Source of the DNA: Aristolochia californica
Lineage: Eukaryota > Streptophyta > Magnoliopsida > Piperales > Aristolochiaceae
NCBI GenBank assembly: GCA_029961685.1
Contig: JARWKL010000010.1
Location: forward strand, 7,833,931 to 7,897,930
Direction: 5' to 3'
Length of the DNA stretch: 64,000 nt
The notes beneath the pieces were generated by a model, which saw only the letters and a list, made by a program, of their open reading frames with translations, searched no databases and was not told the DNA's origin. The position numbers were made by a program, and so were the translations under genes. Of the stretch, positions 53,066-63,840 are shown piece by piece (position 1 is the stretch's first letter; each line of letters starts with the position of its first letter).

Positions 53066-54300
53066 CTAGTTCGAAGGTGGTGGCGATGGAGTGAGGTGAT
53101 TGAGAAGGGTCTTGAGCATAGAATGGAGCCTAAGCTGTCCTTCCCATAGCTCATGTTGTCCCATCTTTGATTCCTCTTGTGTGGCCACTATTGAGGCCTG
53201 AGTCACCATCAACTTGTCAACTGCTACGTTGAGCCGCTGGAAATGGTTAGATGATGAAGAAGCATCATCAGTATGCATCCTCTCGGAAAATTTGAATTGA
53301 TTGGGATGTATCTATTCTAGACTAAGCTCATCTCTGGTGCCTTGCCAATAGTTCCCTTTTGCCCCCCACTGGCTTCTCCACTTGGCAAAATTACACTTCC
53401 TTACCTCATCTCACCAATGGATATTTTCTTAGAAATTTTCACACTCTCTTCCTCAATGAGGTCCACTCTAAAGTGATGGAGGATGGTGGTGATTTTCTGA
53501 GCAAAGGGTTGACCATCTGCTCTCATGCACAAAGAAAAGTCCATCATTCTTAGAGCCATGAAGTATCCAAAATTCAACTCGGCTCATTGAGTAATGGCCC
53601 ACATCCAAAAAAATATCAGTGGTAGTCAATCTTGAGAATGTACCCTTCCTCAAGTTGAAGACATGAGTTACAATCTTCATGTACACCACTCGAAGCTCCA
53701 TACTTAAATCTTTGATTTTAATTTCATAGGAATTTCTCATCATTTGTCCAAACACTTGGAGGAAGGCATCTTGCATGCATTGTGGCCAAATCCTCCAAGA
53801 AGTCTTGTGGCCAACTCTCTTTTATATATCATTTTAGGCCCATGAAGGTGGGGCCTAAAATCTCATTGAGTGTGCAGGAGTGGAGAGAGATAGGGGTCTT
53901 CCTCATGTAGGAGATTATTTTCAAATTTATTGGTGATTGTTCTTCTACCTCCAGATTTGTGTAAAAGACCCTAACAAGTAAAAGGAAAAATTCTTCTTCA
54001 CTCTCCATCGGACCCATGTAGGGCCGGAAGGTGTTCTCAAATCCACCAATTCCCTTCATGAAAATGCTTATATCAACTTTACTTGGTGCTACAATGTTTT
54101 TCCCTACATAATTCTTGAAGTACTTAGTTTTGTGCTATTTCCAATTTGGCATTTCCTCGCACACTTATGATTCTTTGGAGGGATTAGACTTCTTTGCCAT
54201 GAACTTTGTTCTTACCATGGTGAAAAATTGGAATTTGGTTCAAATAATGTATGGGAAACCCTTTAGAGGAAGAAAATCAAGTCCTTTTTTTTATTTTGAG
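53066..54300 (-). pseudogene. Transposase_32-like (putative plant transposon protein) ORF
   Basis: Minus-strand frames in order: LVRVFYTNLEVEEQSP then LKIISYMRKTPISLHSC with NEILGP (53829-54059); IKDLSMELRVVYMKIVTHVF, FNLRKGTFSRLTTTDIFLDV (53468-53776); then HFRVDLIEEESVKISKKISI; and a coiled C-terminal frame (53066-53278). This order (REFYANL..., YVRGK.I..S...IN..LG, L....R.LH......L.PR.G....VT..D) is that of the Transposase_32 family. The function is unknown. It is disrupted by frameshifts. It lies downstream of, and in the same strand as, the E6 pol. Confidence 0.6.
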
Positions 54301-54414
54301 GGCTAGAAAGTAAAACAAATGATGAAATTCAAAAGGGAAAAGAGTTTTTGGAATAGAGACGACTCGCAAAGTTGAGGGAAGAGTTTGAAAGGAAGAAATG
54401 AAGTGAAAGGTCGC

Positions 54415-54500
54415 TTAATGATTGATCAGTTTGCTACAAATGATCAAGGAATCGCTTAAGTTGATCAATCAATCAATTTCATTGATCGACCAGTGCCTTT
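54415..54500. repeat. GATC-palindrome cluster between pol and ORF3
   Basis: TGATTGATCAG, AATGATCAAGG, TTGATCAATCAATCAATT and ATTGATCGACCAG recur within 90 bases, the same motif as in the E6 LTR. Confidence 0.6.
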
Positions 54501-54699
54501 TGTAAAGTGATTCAAAAGTCATCCTTTGGCTCTCATATCATTCTTATGGCATGAATTCTCTAGGATGTTATCTGGAAGCTCAAGTTTATTAGCCTAAATG
54601 GATGAAGGTAGGATGCACATTCCTACTTTTCTTCGAAGATTAGGGAACCGATCAAATCCTAATGGGTTTGAGAAAATATCTCATAATTGATTTTTAATG

Positions 54700-55460
54700 G
54701 GAAAAAATTCAATTTTAATCACTTTTATTTAAACCAATTCTCGGGTGAAATGATGTCCAATCTCAATATGTTTAGATTGAGAGTAGTGAATCGGTTTCTT
54801 ACCTAGACTTATCCCACTCTTGATGTCACAATGGACTTGAATTTTATTTTGCTCTAAGTCGTAATCCTCTAGTTCTTGTTTCATCCATAGGAGTTATGCA
54901 CAACATTTTACACAAACTATATACTTAGCCTCAATGGTAGGTAGGGCAACTCAGTGCTGTTTCTTGGATAACCAAGAGACAAGCATATTTCCAATTAATT
55001 GATAACTACCACTCGTACTCTTTTTGTCAATTTTGCATCCAGAAAAATTGGCATTAGAGTAACCTACTAATCTATGGCAGAGGAATTTGAGTACCAAAGT
55101 CCTAGGTTTGGTATTCCAAGTAGATTTCAAAAAATTCTTTTCATAGCCATTAAGTGAGATTCTCTAGGGTGGGATTGACATCTATCACATAGCCGTACCA
55201 AAAACATTATTTTTGGTCTACTACCTAATAAGTAAATTAGGGAACCAATCATACTTGTATAAAGTTTTTGATATATGACCCTACCTGAGTTGTTCGAGTC
55301 AAATTTCAAGGACAAACTCATGGAGGTGCTAATTGACTTAAGATTTTTGAATGTTGAATCTCTTAAGCAATCGTTTACTGTACTTGGACTGATTAAAAAA
55401 AGTTTCATTTTCTGTTTACATAACTTGAAGTCCAAGGAAGAATTTGAGTTCATCCTCTAA
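54700..55460 (-). pseudogene. Copia RNase H (E6)
   Basis: 55127-55453 reads SISTSMSLSLKFDSNNSGRV, LYTSMIGSLIYLLGSRPKIM and ESHLMAMKRIF, the RT to RNase H transition of SIRE/Tork-type copia. From 55080 to 54720 broken frames give SWLSKKQHCVALPTIEAKYI, CCAQLLWMKQELEDY and KHIEI. Several stops. Confidence 0.75.
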
Positions 55461-56100
55461 ACTCATATCAAATTCATTCTTCGTTACATTAGAAAATTCT
55501 TGACATAGTGAGGGATTTTTAGAACCAAAAATGACATCGTCCACATAGATTTAGACAATGATTACGTTTCAATCATGGTTCTTAGTAAACAATGTCTTAT
55601 CCACACTACCTCTCTTATTTCCATTATTTTGCAAGAATTCACTTAATCTTTCATACCACTCTAAGAGCTTGCTTTAACCCATATGCATTGTGTAATTTGT
55701 ATACATGGTCAAGCTTACTCATATCTTCAAAATCCTCCAGTTGTTCAATGTCCACTACTTCTTGAATGTACCCATTTAGGAATGCACTTTAGACAACCAT
55801 TTGGTACAAATTGAATTTCATGTGAAAAGCATAGGCTAATAGCATTTTAATTGCCTCTAATCTTGACATGGATGCATAGGTTTCTTCAAAATTGATGCCT
55901 TCTTCTTGATTGTATCTGGCAAAACACCTAGCTTTTTTTTCTCACAATTTCAATTTTCTCATTAGCATTGTTTTTAAAGACTCGTTGTGTCCCTATTACA
56001 TGTTGATTTTGGGGTCTAGGTACTAAAGTCCAAAATTTGTTTCCTTAAAATTGATTTAGCTCTTCTTGTATTGCCATAATGCGAAAGTCATTTTTTTAGC
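55461..56100 (-). pseudogene. Copia reverse transcriptase (E6)
   Basis: Minus-strand blocks: [58 protein letters not shown], and IYVDDVIFGSKN with an intact YVDD near 55540-55550, then EFDMSLEDELKFFLGLQV. The frames are interrupted by stops. Confidence 0.75.
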
Positions 56101-56630
56101 TTCAACAATGGCATTTGGGCTCTATTTGAGAAATGAAGCCACTATTCACCGTAGCTTCATCAGTGTTCTCCTAGTTACCATTTTGCCTTGAGGTTCACTG
56201 ATAATTTGATCTATGAGATGATCAACCATGAACCTAAAGTTATTTGGCACCATAGAAGGTTCTTCTTGGTTATTCGAGTCATTTGGGTTCTCTTCAAGAT
56301 TTTTGTGTTGACGTGGAGATCCCGTGGATGAGTCGAATGGGTTCCCTCTTCGTCATTGAAAATTGGAGTTGGGATTGGTTTTGGTGAATTGGACTCGTCA
56401 ATTCCACATGCACCAACTCCTCAACTCTCATAGATGTTTTGTTATATATTCTATACACCTTGCTATGATATGAATAACATAAGAAAATCCCAATATCAGT
56501 CCTAGAGTCAAACTTCCCTAATTTCTCCTTTGGTTATTTTAGTACAAACACTTTGTGTTAAAAGGTTAAAAAATAAGTTATGTTCGGAAGGGTGTCCGTG
56601 TACAACTCATAAGGAGGTTTGTTGAGAAGG
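56101..56630 (-). pseudogene. Copia integrase C-terminal region (E6), truncated
   Basis: Broken frames carry NKPPYELY-type sequence beside the gypsy edge, CTKITKGEIREV, and the Asn/Pro-rich linker NPNDSNNQEEPSMVPNNFRF. The remaining integrase, protease and gag would lie beyond the gypsy cluster, outside the window. Confidence 0.6.
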
Positions 56631-57026
56631 TGTTGGGATCTTCCCAGGCCATGGATCTTGTCACCCTCCTTCCCTCTCTTCCCTCTCTTCCCTCTAGATT
56701 GGTTGTTAACACTGGAAGAGAACTCCTATTCTTTGAACGTGTAATGGTGGAAATGGATTGAGCCTTGAGGAGGCTCGACCTGGACCTCTGAAGAAGAATC
56801 CGACCTGGCTAAAACTAAATGATTCAATGCTTAATCTTCAATCAGCTCTTTGTCCCAATAAATAGGTTTGGGGACGAAATTACAACTCAGACCCATGGGT
56901 CACATGGTTCACGCAAAATTACATTCAAACCAAACCAAACCAAGTTCAACACACATACAAAAGGGAAATAACATAATTTAATTCCTACGTCTGTTGATAA
57001 CTCGAGATGCTATGGAGTCCATAATA
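56631..57026 (-). repeat. 3' LTR of gypsy G3
   Basis: TGTTGGGATCTTCCCAGG to GGAGTCCATAATA, 396 bp, equal in length to the G4 LTR. Confidence 0.75.
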
Positions 57027-57959
57027 TCACCCCTCTCTTGGAGAAAGAGCTTGTCCGCAAGCTCAAAAGAGGGGTAGAGAGCCCTGAAAGCGGCTAAGGG
57101 CTCCCATGTAGTGTCAATGGGGTCTGTATTAGCCCACTGCGCTAGAACCTCCCAATCGCCCTAAATGCGGCGATCCTGCAACACCTGCGCTAGAGTAGAA
57201 AGGACCTGATCCTCATGTAGCGGTGGCAGAGGTCTGTGTAGGAATGGGGAGTCTCCCTGGAAGGCCTTCAATTGGGAGACGTGAAACACATTATGGATCT
57301 TGGCTTCGGGTGGAAGCTCCAAGCTGTAGGCGACTGTGCCAATGCGTGCCAGCACCTGAAAGGGCCCATAATATTTTGGGGAGAGTTTGTGACATTTGGA
57401 GGCTATCAATGAAAGCTTCCGGTAATGTTGTAGACATAGCCACACATAATCCCCGGGAGAGAAGAACACGTCCCGATGCTTCTTATCATAATAGAGTTTT
57501 AGGGCCTGTTGGGCCTCCTGGAGATGAGTGCATACCTCACGGAGCATGGCGTCCCTTTCTTCTAAATCCTTGTCCAAGGCGGCGACCTTGGATGCACCTG
57601 GTTCATACGATAAAACCAAGGCAGATATCTACCGTACACTACCTAGAACGGAGTAGTGCCGAGTGCGCTGTGGTATGATGTGTTATAATAGAATTCGGCC
57701 CATGCCAGCCATTGAACCCACCGTTTAGGGGAGTCCCCCACAAAACAATAGAGATACATCTCAAGTGTCCTGTTGACCACCTCGGTCTGTCCATCAATCT
57801 GCGGGTGGTAGATGGAAGAGAACGCCAATTTGGTGCCTTGGAGATTAAAGAGTTCTTTCTAGAACATACTGGTGAAGATGGCATCCCTGTCACTGGTAAT
57901 GGACGCAGGCACCCCATGTAACCGGACAATATTATCCATGAAAAGCTGAGCCACATGAG
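57027..57959 (-). pseudogene. Gypsy integrase C-terminal half (G3)
   Basis: 57161-57619: [56 protein letters not shown], the post-core domain of plant gypsy integrases. 57643-57828: [20 protein letters not shown] with the catalytic Glu, [19 protein letters not shown]. Further right [20 protein letters not shown]. Stops lie at 57620-57640 and at the TFWKELF position. Confidence 0.8.
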
Positions 57960-58889
57960 TGTTGTGGACTCAATAGCACACCCAGTCACACAACGAGGAG
58001 GCAACAACAACTCACTCAATAAGACTTATTTCTTATATTACTTTGAGTAGGATTTATTTCTTATATTACTTTGAGTAGTTAAGTAGGAGTTATTTCTAAT
58101 TACTTTGAGTAGTTAAGTAGGAGTTATTTCTAATTACTTTTATATGTAGAGGCATTATGGGAATTATTGTAACCCTAATCCTAAACTCCATGACGTGATC
58201 TATTTAAAGGGAAATAATGAATGAATGAGAAAACTTTGAGATTTTAGAATAACCTAGTGTAAACAGGCTGAGACCACCTCTTGATCTCGGGTTTAGGGTT
58301 TACTCCAAAAATCCAACCTATCCTTCACTCTCCATCCTCATCCATATTCATCCATCTTCATCCTTCATCATCCATAGTTGGAAGAGGAGCTTTTTGCCCC
58401 TTTTTCGAGCCCAAAGAGAGGGTCTTCCCTCCTCATCAACATCAACAACAATCAAGGGTTTCTAACCCTCTTGATGAGCAAAAACTTAGGGAGCTTTCTA
58501 CTTCTTCATGTGAAGAAGGGGTGCTGCTGCTCCTAGCTTGGCACCAGCAAGGAAGGAGAGAAGAATTAATTCATTCACGTGGGGCCAAGGCTTCTACAAG
58601 CCAGGCTGAGCATTCCAGCACGAGCAACAATCAAAATCAGGGTTGAAACCTTGATTTCTATGGGCAATCAAAAGGTATCTCTTCAGTCTTTTCTCCACAT
58701 GAATTATTTCCATTCTAGCTATAACTTTAGCACTAGGGTGGATTCATAAAAAGGGAGACTGATCACTTGTGGAAGATCAGTCAAAGAAGGGATCTTTAAC
58801 CCTCCTTACCGAGTCCAGCAACTCAGTACTAGTGCTGGATTCACAAATCTCATGCTGTGTTACTTGATCCATGACCCGGGACCATAACA
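57960..58889 (+). repeat. 5' LTR of gypsy G5
   Basis: TGTTGTGGACTCAATAGCAC to GGGACCATAACA, 930 bp. The first 180 bases contain repeated GAGTAG.TTAAGTAGGAGTTA units. Confidence 0.85.
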
Positions 58890-58892
58890 ATG

Positions 58893-58904
58893 TGGTATTA
58901 GAGT
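58893..58904 (+). promoter_or_regulatory. Primer-binding site of G5
   Basis: TGTGGTATTAGAG spans this point; TGGTATTAGAGT from 58893 is 10 of 12 to the tRNA-Met site, three bases after the LTR. Confidence 0.7.
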
Positions 58905-58911
58905 AGGGTTA

Positions 58912-60058
58912 CATGGGGGATACTCTCAGCAATGAAGAAATCCAAATCAGGATACAAAAGTTAGAAGATAGCCTTGAAACAACCCAACCAGTGTTGGGGA
59001 AGGTTTGTGGTTTGGAAGAAGATATGAGCCGAGTCATCAGCATGCTAACTGAGCAGAGGACAGAGAGACATCAGAGCCCAAAGGCGAGAGAGGTTGCTCA
59101 ACCATATCACAAAAGAGGGGAGCAGTGGCTTGGGTGCACTGTTGTCCAAGGACCCTAGCATGGAGGCACAGTTCCAAGGTACACCAAGTTAGAATTTTCC
59201 TCTTTCAATGGTTCAGTTGATCCCTTAATTTGGTTGCATAGATGTGAAATTTTTTTTTAAACCAAGGGACTACTGAATGGGATAAGGTGCAACTAACCTC
59301 TTTCCATATGATAGATGAAGCCCTGTTATGGGTTACTCAAGTAGAAAAAGAGAGACCATGGATGAATTGGGGAGAATTTAAAAATCTATGCACAGTTAGA
59401 TTTGGCTCTCCCACCAACAGAAACCCCCATGAGGGGGCGGGGGTTAGTCCTATTGCGACAAACTGGTTTTGTGGAATAATATAAAAAACTGTCCTAGGAA
59501 AAGTTGGCTCGTGCTGGTGAGAGGGTATTGGTTGACCAACAAGTCTCCCTATTCACAGTGGGTCTCAATGAGCATTTACAGCTAGAGGTGGAACTCATTA
59601 TGCCTACGGATTTAGCTCATGCAATGAATATGGCTCGAGCAATGGAACAACGACAACAGTTGCAGCAACGTAAGCCGGGTTGGTCGGGTGAGAGGAACAC
59701 TTCCTCCACTTGGCTAGGTCGCTGCTATATTTCATCTCAGGGAGCATCTCCAGCAGCACCATCCTTTAGACACACTCCGACTATGACTTGGGTAGCCGAT
59801 CCCAGCCCTGGTAATCCCTTACTGAACTTTATCAAAAAATTAACGAGGGCGGAGATGGCAAAAAGGCGGTCCAAAAATTTATGTTATAACTGCGATGAGC
59901 AGTATCGTGTGGGGCACCAATGTAAACGATTGTTTTGGCTTGAGGTGGTGGATTCAGAGGATCTAGAGGAGCCAGAGAATATTATCGAGGAGGAACCACC
60001 AGAGATATCCTTGCATGCTATTACTGGGCAGAAATCGCCTAACACAATGCAAGTCTGA
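58912..60058 (+). pseudogene. Gypsy gag (G5), broken
   Basis: The ATG frame at 58913 gives an N-terminal coiled segment (EIQIRIQKLEDSLETTQPVL). The capsid-like part follows: FHMIDEALLWVTQVEKERPW (59287-59484) and ERVLVDQQVSLFTVGLNEHL, MPTDLAHAMNMARAMEQRQQ (59504-60058). The zinc knuckle CYNCDEQYRVGHQC precedes ISLHAITGQKSPNTMQV. A stop at 59158 and a frameshift with insertion near 59250-59480 break it. Confidence 0.8.
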
Positions 60059-60170
60059 GCTCATGTCATCGACTGAGAATTAGTGGGACTAGTAGACTCG
60101 GGGACTACACACATTTTCTTGAGTTTGACAATCGCACAACACCTCCAGCTCCAGATACACCCTCATCCGA
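60059..60170 (+). pseudogene. Gypsy protease start (G5), truncated
   Basis: LVGLVDSGTTHIFLSLTIAQ shows an intact D-S-G active-site motif. Two upstream stops are present, and the segment ends at the junction with G3. Confidence 0.7.
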
Positions 60171-60792
60171 CAGGCACCCCATGTAATCGGACAATATTAT
60201 CCCTGAAAAGCTGAGCCACATGAGTTGCTGTGTAGGGATGTGCCAAAGGGAGGAAATGGCCATACTTGGAGAAGCGGTCAACCACTACAAATATAACAGA
60301 TTTGCCTGAAGAGGTGGGAAGGCCATCAATGAAGTCTATAGAAATATCTGACCATACCTGTGATGATAGCTGAAGAGGTTGGAGCAACCCTGATGGACTT
60401 AATGATTTGGCCTTGTTCCATTGACAAGTCTGACAAGCTGCTACATACTCTGTTACACTTCTTTTCATACCCTTCCAAACAAATTCACGACTGAGGCAAA
60501 AATATGTTTTCTAGTCTGCCCTCATGTGTACTATTCATGGAAAGAGGTTAAGATGCTGGTAATGAGTGGCGTGGTGGGGGTGCAAAAAAATCCTATTTTT
60601 GAACAGGATAAGATGATTCTAGATCGTCCAATGGCTATCTGAGGTCCCCTGCACAATATCATGATATAAGGCAATGAGTTCTGGATGATGATGTGTCTCC
60701 TCCCTAATAGAGTCCAACAAAAGACTTTTGGGCTGACTAATAGCATGCAATTGTGGCTCTGGACCATCCTGATGAGACAAGGCATCAACCCC
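60171..60792 (-). pseudogene. Gypsy integrase N-terminal part and RNase H end (G3)
   Basis: 60163-60468 encodes MKRSVTEYVAACQTCQWNKA (zinc-binding CxxC) and the core start SDISIDFIDGLPTSSGKSVI, FVVVDRFSKYGHFLPLAHPY. Right of 60469 broken frames give LLDSIREETHHHPEL- and ALSHQDGPEPQLHAISQPK-type RNase H end. Homology to G4 stops at about 60792 at GCATCAACCCCC. Confidence 0.75.
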
Positions 60793-60808
60793 CTATTAGG
60801 ATACCCCC

Positions 60809-61204
60809 TATTAGGATCCTCACGAGCCATGGATCTTGTCACCTCCTCTCTTCTCTTCCTTCCATTGCTTTGCTTGACATAGGAATAGATTGATGGAGTG
60901 ATGTAAAGAAGAAATTCGGAAAGGGGATTTGGGGAAAAAGGGGGAGAGCTTGAAGGAACTCTCGACCTGTTACTCTAATTTACTCTAGGCTAATTTGATA
61001 ATTCAAAACCTACCTTTCATTAACCTAGCCGTCCCCTTAAATAGGGTTGAGGACGCCAAATACAATTCAGACCCTTGGATCACTGGTTCAAGACAAATAA
61101 ATTGTAAACCAAACAAAACCAAAATCAATTACATACAAATTGCAAACCACATTAATTCATTCCTACGCCTGTTGGTAACTCATGATGCTATTGAGTCCAT
61201 AACA
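60809..61204 (-). repeat. 3' LTR of gypsy G4
   Basis: TATTAGGATCCTCACGAGCC to GAGTCCATAACA, 396 bp. The CCCCCTATTAGGATAC just outside repeats its edge. Confidence 0.75.
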
Positions 61205-62400
61205 TCACCCCCTCCTGAAGAAAGAGCTTGTCCTCAAGCTCGAAGGAAGGGTAGAGAAGTCGAAATGCTAATAATGGCTCCCATGTAGTGTCACTGGGGT
61301 CTGCATCTGCCCACTGTACGAGAATTTCCCAATCGCCTTGAATGTGGCATGCCTGCAATACCTGAGATGGAGTAGAAAGGACACGAACTTCATGGAGTGG
61401 TGGCAAAGGGGTGTGCAGCAAGGGAGAGTCACCCTGGAACGACTTCGGTTGGGATACGTGAAATACATTATGTATCTTTGCCTCATGTGTTAGCTACAAG
61501 CGGTAGGCCACGGTGCCAATGCGGTCCAACACCTGAAATGGACCATAATATTTTGGAGAAAGCTTGTGGCGCTTTTAGGCAGTCAGTGACAGCTGGCGGT
61601 AGTGTTGGAGCTTTAACCACACATAATCTCCTGGGGAATAATATACCTCTCGATGCTTCTTATCATAATAGAACTTCCTAGAGTGCTAGGCCTCCTGGAG
61701 ATGAGTACGCACCTCAATGAGCATAGCGTCTCTTTCAGCTAACGCTTGGTCCAAAGTGGCGACTTTGGATGCCCCTGGTTCATAGGATAACAAACGAGGT
61801 GGATCTCTACCATAAAATACCCTGAAAGGAGTAGTTCCCAGTGCGCTGTGGTAAGAGGTGTTATAGCAAAATTCTACCCAGGAAAGCCACTTAACCCACC
61901 ATTTAGGTGAGTCCCCCACAAAACAGTGAAGATACATTTCGATCATGCGATTGATGACCTCAGTTTGTCTGTCAGTCTGTGGATGATATGCAGAAGAGAA
62001 TGCCAATTGGGTGCCATGTAACTTGAATAATTCTTTCCAAAAGGTACTGGTAAAAATGGCATCCCTGTCACTGATAATGGATGCTGGAATCCCATGTAAT
62101 CGGACAATGTGGTCCATAAATAACTGTGCTACATGAGCAGCAGTATATGGATGCGCCAAAGAAATGAATTGACCATATTTTGAAAAATGGTCAACCACAA
62201 CTAATATCATAGATTTACCTGATGAAGTTGGTAGGCCATCAATGAAGTCCATAGAAATGTCAGACCAGATTTGAGACGGTAGCTGTAGAGGTTGTAGTAG
62301 GCCGACAAGACTTAAAGATTCAGCCTTGTTTCGTTGACAAATCTAACAAGCGATAAATACTCAGCAATTGTGCTCTTCATACCCCTCCAATAAAATTCCC
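61205..62400 (-). pseudogene. Gypsy integrase with chromodomain-like C-terminus (G4)
   Basis: The C-terminal frame (61188-61421) has HIQGDWEILVQWADADPSDT followed by TWEPL, resembling the chromodomain-type end of chromoviruses, then FELEDKLFLQEG. The core (61686-62252) has [36 protein letters not shown] and AYHPQTDRQTEVINR, giving Asp, Asp and Glu. A stop lies near 61686, and the zinc-binding part (62255-62380) is broken. Confidence 0.8.
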
Positions 62401-62990
62401 GACTGATTCGGAAATATGTTTTCTGTCAATCTTCATGTGTGTTATCATGGAAAGAGGACAAAATGGTGTGAAGAAGTGGGGACGTGTGATGCATAAAAAT
62501 CTTGTTTTGTATAGGATAAGACGATCTTGAATCATCCAATGACTAGCTACTGTCCCTTGCTGAATATCCTGATATAATGAAATAAGTTCTGGATATTGAT
62601 ATGTCTCCTCTCGAATAGAATCCAACATAAGTGAGCGTGGGTGGCTGAGAGCATAAACGTGTGGTTCTGGAATGTCCCGACAAGACAAAGCAACAACCCC
62701 CAAATTCAAACTGACTGGCTTATATTGAACTGTAAAATTGAAGCCCATGAGTTTACTCAACCAGTGCTGCTGCGGTGATGTGGTGAGGCATTGCTCAAGA
62801 AGATACTTGAGGCTGCAATGATCTGTACAAATCAGAAATGGTCGTCCCCAGAGATAAGGCCGCCAATGTTGGATGGCGTTGGCTAACCCAATCAGTTCCC
62901 TCTCATATGCGGCTAACTTGTGGTGGTGTTGTCCCAAATGGTGGCTGAAATAAGCGATGGGGTGTTCCAGTTACTGTAACACTGCACCAA
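62377..62990 (-). pseudogene. Gypsy RNase H (G4)
   Basis: 62377-62937: HHKLAAYERELIGLANAIQH, WRPYLWGRPFLICTDHCSLK, TTSPQQHWLSKLMGFNFTVQ. The HIS/TDH..LK blocks are the RT-linked RNase H of Ty3/gypsy. The frame is open for 186 codons. Confidence 0.85.
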
Positions 62991-63243
62991 TACCTCCTCT
63001 GGATGCATCACATTCCACCACAAAGGATTCATCAAAATCTGGTAGTTGTAGCACAAGTGTTGAGGCTAAGGCCTCCTTTAACTGCTGAAAGGCCCGAGCC
63101 GCTGAGGAAGACTAGGTGAATGCATGTTTCTTGAGAAGGTTGTTGAGTGGTGCTGCTATCTGGCCATAAGTACGGATAAATTTTCTGTAATATCCTGCTA
63201 GGCCCAAAAATCTCCTTAATGTGGTAAGGGAGGTGGGAGGAGG

Positions 63244-63840
63244 CTAATCTGTGACGGCTTGTATCTTACTCTTGTCAACCTGCATACCCACTGCTGATAT
63301 AACGTGGCCCAAATATGCCACTTCTGAAGTGCCCATAGAATATTTGGATTTATCCAAAACCAAATGATGGGAGCCTAGAATGGTAAATACCTGATGGAGG
63401 TGTTGGAGATGTTCGTCCCAATTTTTGCTATAGACCAAGATGTCATAAAAAGATACTAACACATATTTCCGCAGAAGTGAGGAAAATACCTCATTCATGA
63501 GGGCCTGGAAGGTGGAGGGCACATTGGAGAGACCGAAGGGCATGACAAGGAACTCGAAATGACCGTGGTGCGTGCGGAACGTAGTCTTCTCCACATCTAT
63601 AGGGTGAACTCTAGTTTGATGATAGCCCGATTTCAAATCTAACTTGGTAAAAATAGTAGCACCATGTAACTCATCCAACAACTCGTCCACCACTGGGATG
63701 GGGATCTTGTCTTTAATTGTATACAAATTGAGTTGCCTGTAGTCAACACAAAACCTCCATGATTTATCCTTTTTACGGACCAGTAAAACAGGGGATGAGA
63801 AGGGAGACCTACTGGGCTGGATAACTCCCTGATCGAGCAT
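63244..63840 (-). CDS. Gypsy reverse transcriptase (G4), active-site Asp lost
   Basis: A 198-codon open frame: VIQPSRSPFSSPVLLVRKKD, WRFCVDYRQLNLYTIKDKIP, ATIFTKLDLKSGYHQTRVHP (first catalytic Asp), [20 protein letters not shown], then VSFYDILVYS. The active-site pair F-x-D-D reads F-Y-D, so one of the two metal-binding Asp residues is Tyr. G1 keeps FFDD at this place. The frame continues as VAYLGHVISAVGMQVDKSKI. Such a polymerase should be inactive. The ATG is internal to pol. Confidence 0.85.
   Translation of the reverse strand: MLDQGVIQPSRSPFSSPVLLVRKKDKSWRFCVDYRQLNLYTIKDKIPIPVVDELLDELHGATIFTKLDLKSGYHQTRVHPIDVEKTTFRTHHGHFEFLVMPFGLSNVPSTFQALMNEVFSSLLRKYVLVSFYDILVYSKNWDEHLQHLHQVFTILGSHHLVLDKSKYSMGTSEVAYLGHVISAVGMQVDKSKIQAVTD

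Larger units (their letters stand above)
41627..56630 (-). mobile_element. SIRE-like Ty1/copia element E6, split by C4
   Basis: Minus-strand order: 5'-truncated integrase (56630), RT, RNase H (to about 54720), a GATC-rich spacer, a Transposase_32-like ORF (54300-53066), purine-tract region (about 52767-52782) and 3' LTR (52766-52005 plus 42577-41627). Copia C4 with its TSD lies inside the LTR. An LTR of about 1.7 kb and an ORF between pol and LTR match the SIRE/Maximus plan. The 5' side is cut by gypsy G3 at 56631. Confidence 0.65.
57960..60170 (+). mobile_element. Gypsy G5 fragment: LTR, gag and start of protease
   Basis: 5' LTR 57960-58889, primer site 58893-58904, gag 58912-60058 and the first protease codons, cut off at about 60170. 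Orientation is opposite to G3 and G4. It is the best match to G1 (gag and LTR). Confidence 0.8.
56631..60808 (-). mobile_element. Chromovirus-type gypsy G3, two fragments around G5
   Basis: 3' LTR 56631-57026, pol end 57027-57959, then plus-strand G5, then integrase and RNase H from 60171 to about 60792, where it abuts the G4 LTR. The left and right fragments repeat 55 bases of integrase (57906-57960 and 60171-60225), differing at two positions, so they may derive from two related copies. G3 interrupts the E6 integrase. Confidence 0.7.

Noticed and set aside
53359..53553. Plus-strand 64-codon frame
   Set aside because: Antisense to the Transposase_32-like pseudogene.
57223..57678. Plus-strand 151-codon frame
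   Set aside because: Antisense to gypsy integrase; composition and coordinates follow the real minus-strand frame.
57906..60225. Simple nested insertion of G5 into G3 with a TSD
   Set aside because: LTR elements make 5-bp duplications; the flanking repeat is 55 bp with mismatches, and the G5 3' end is absent.
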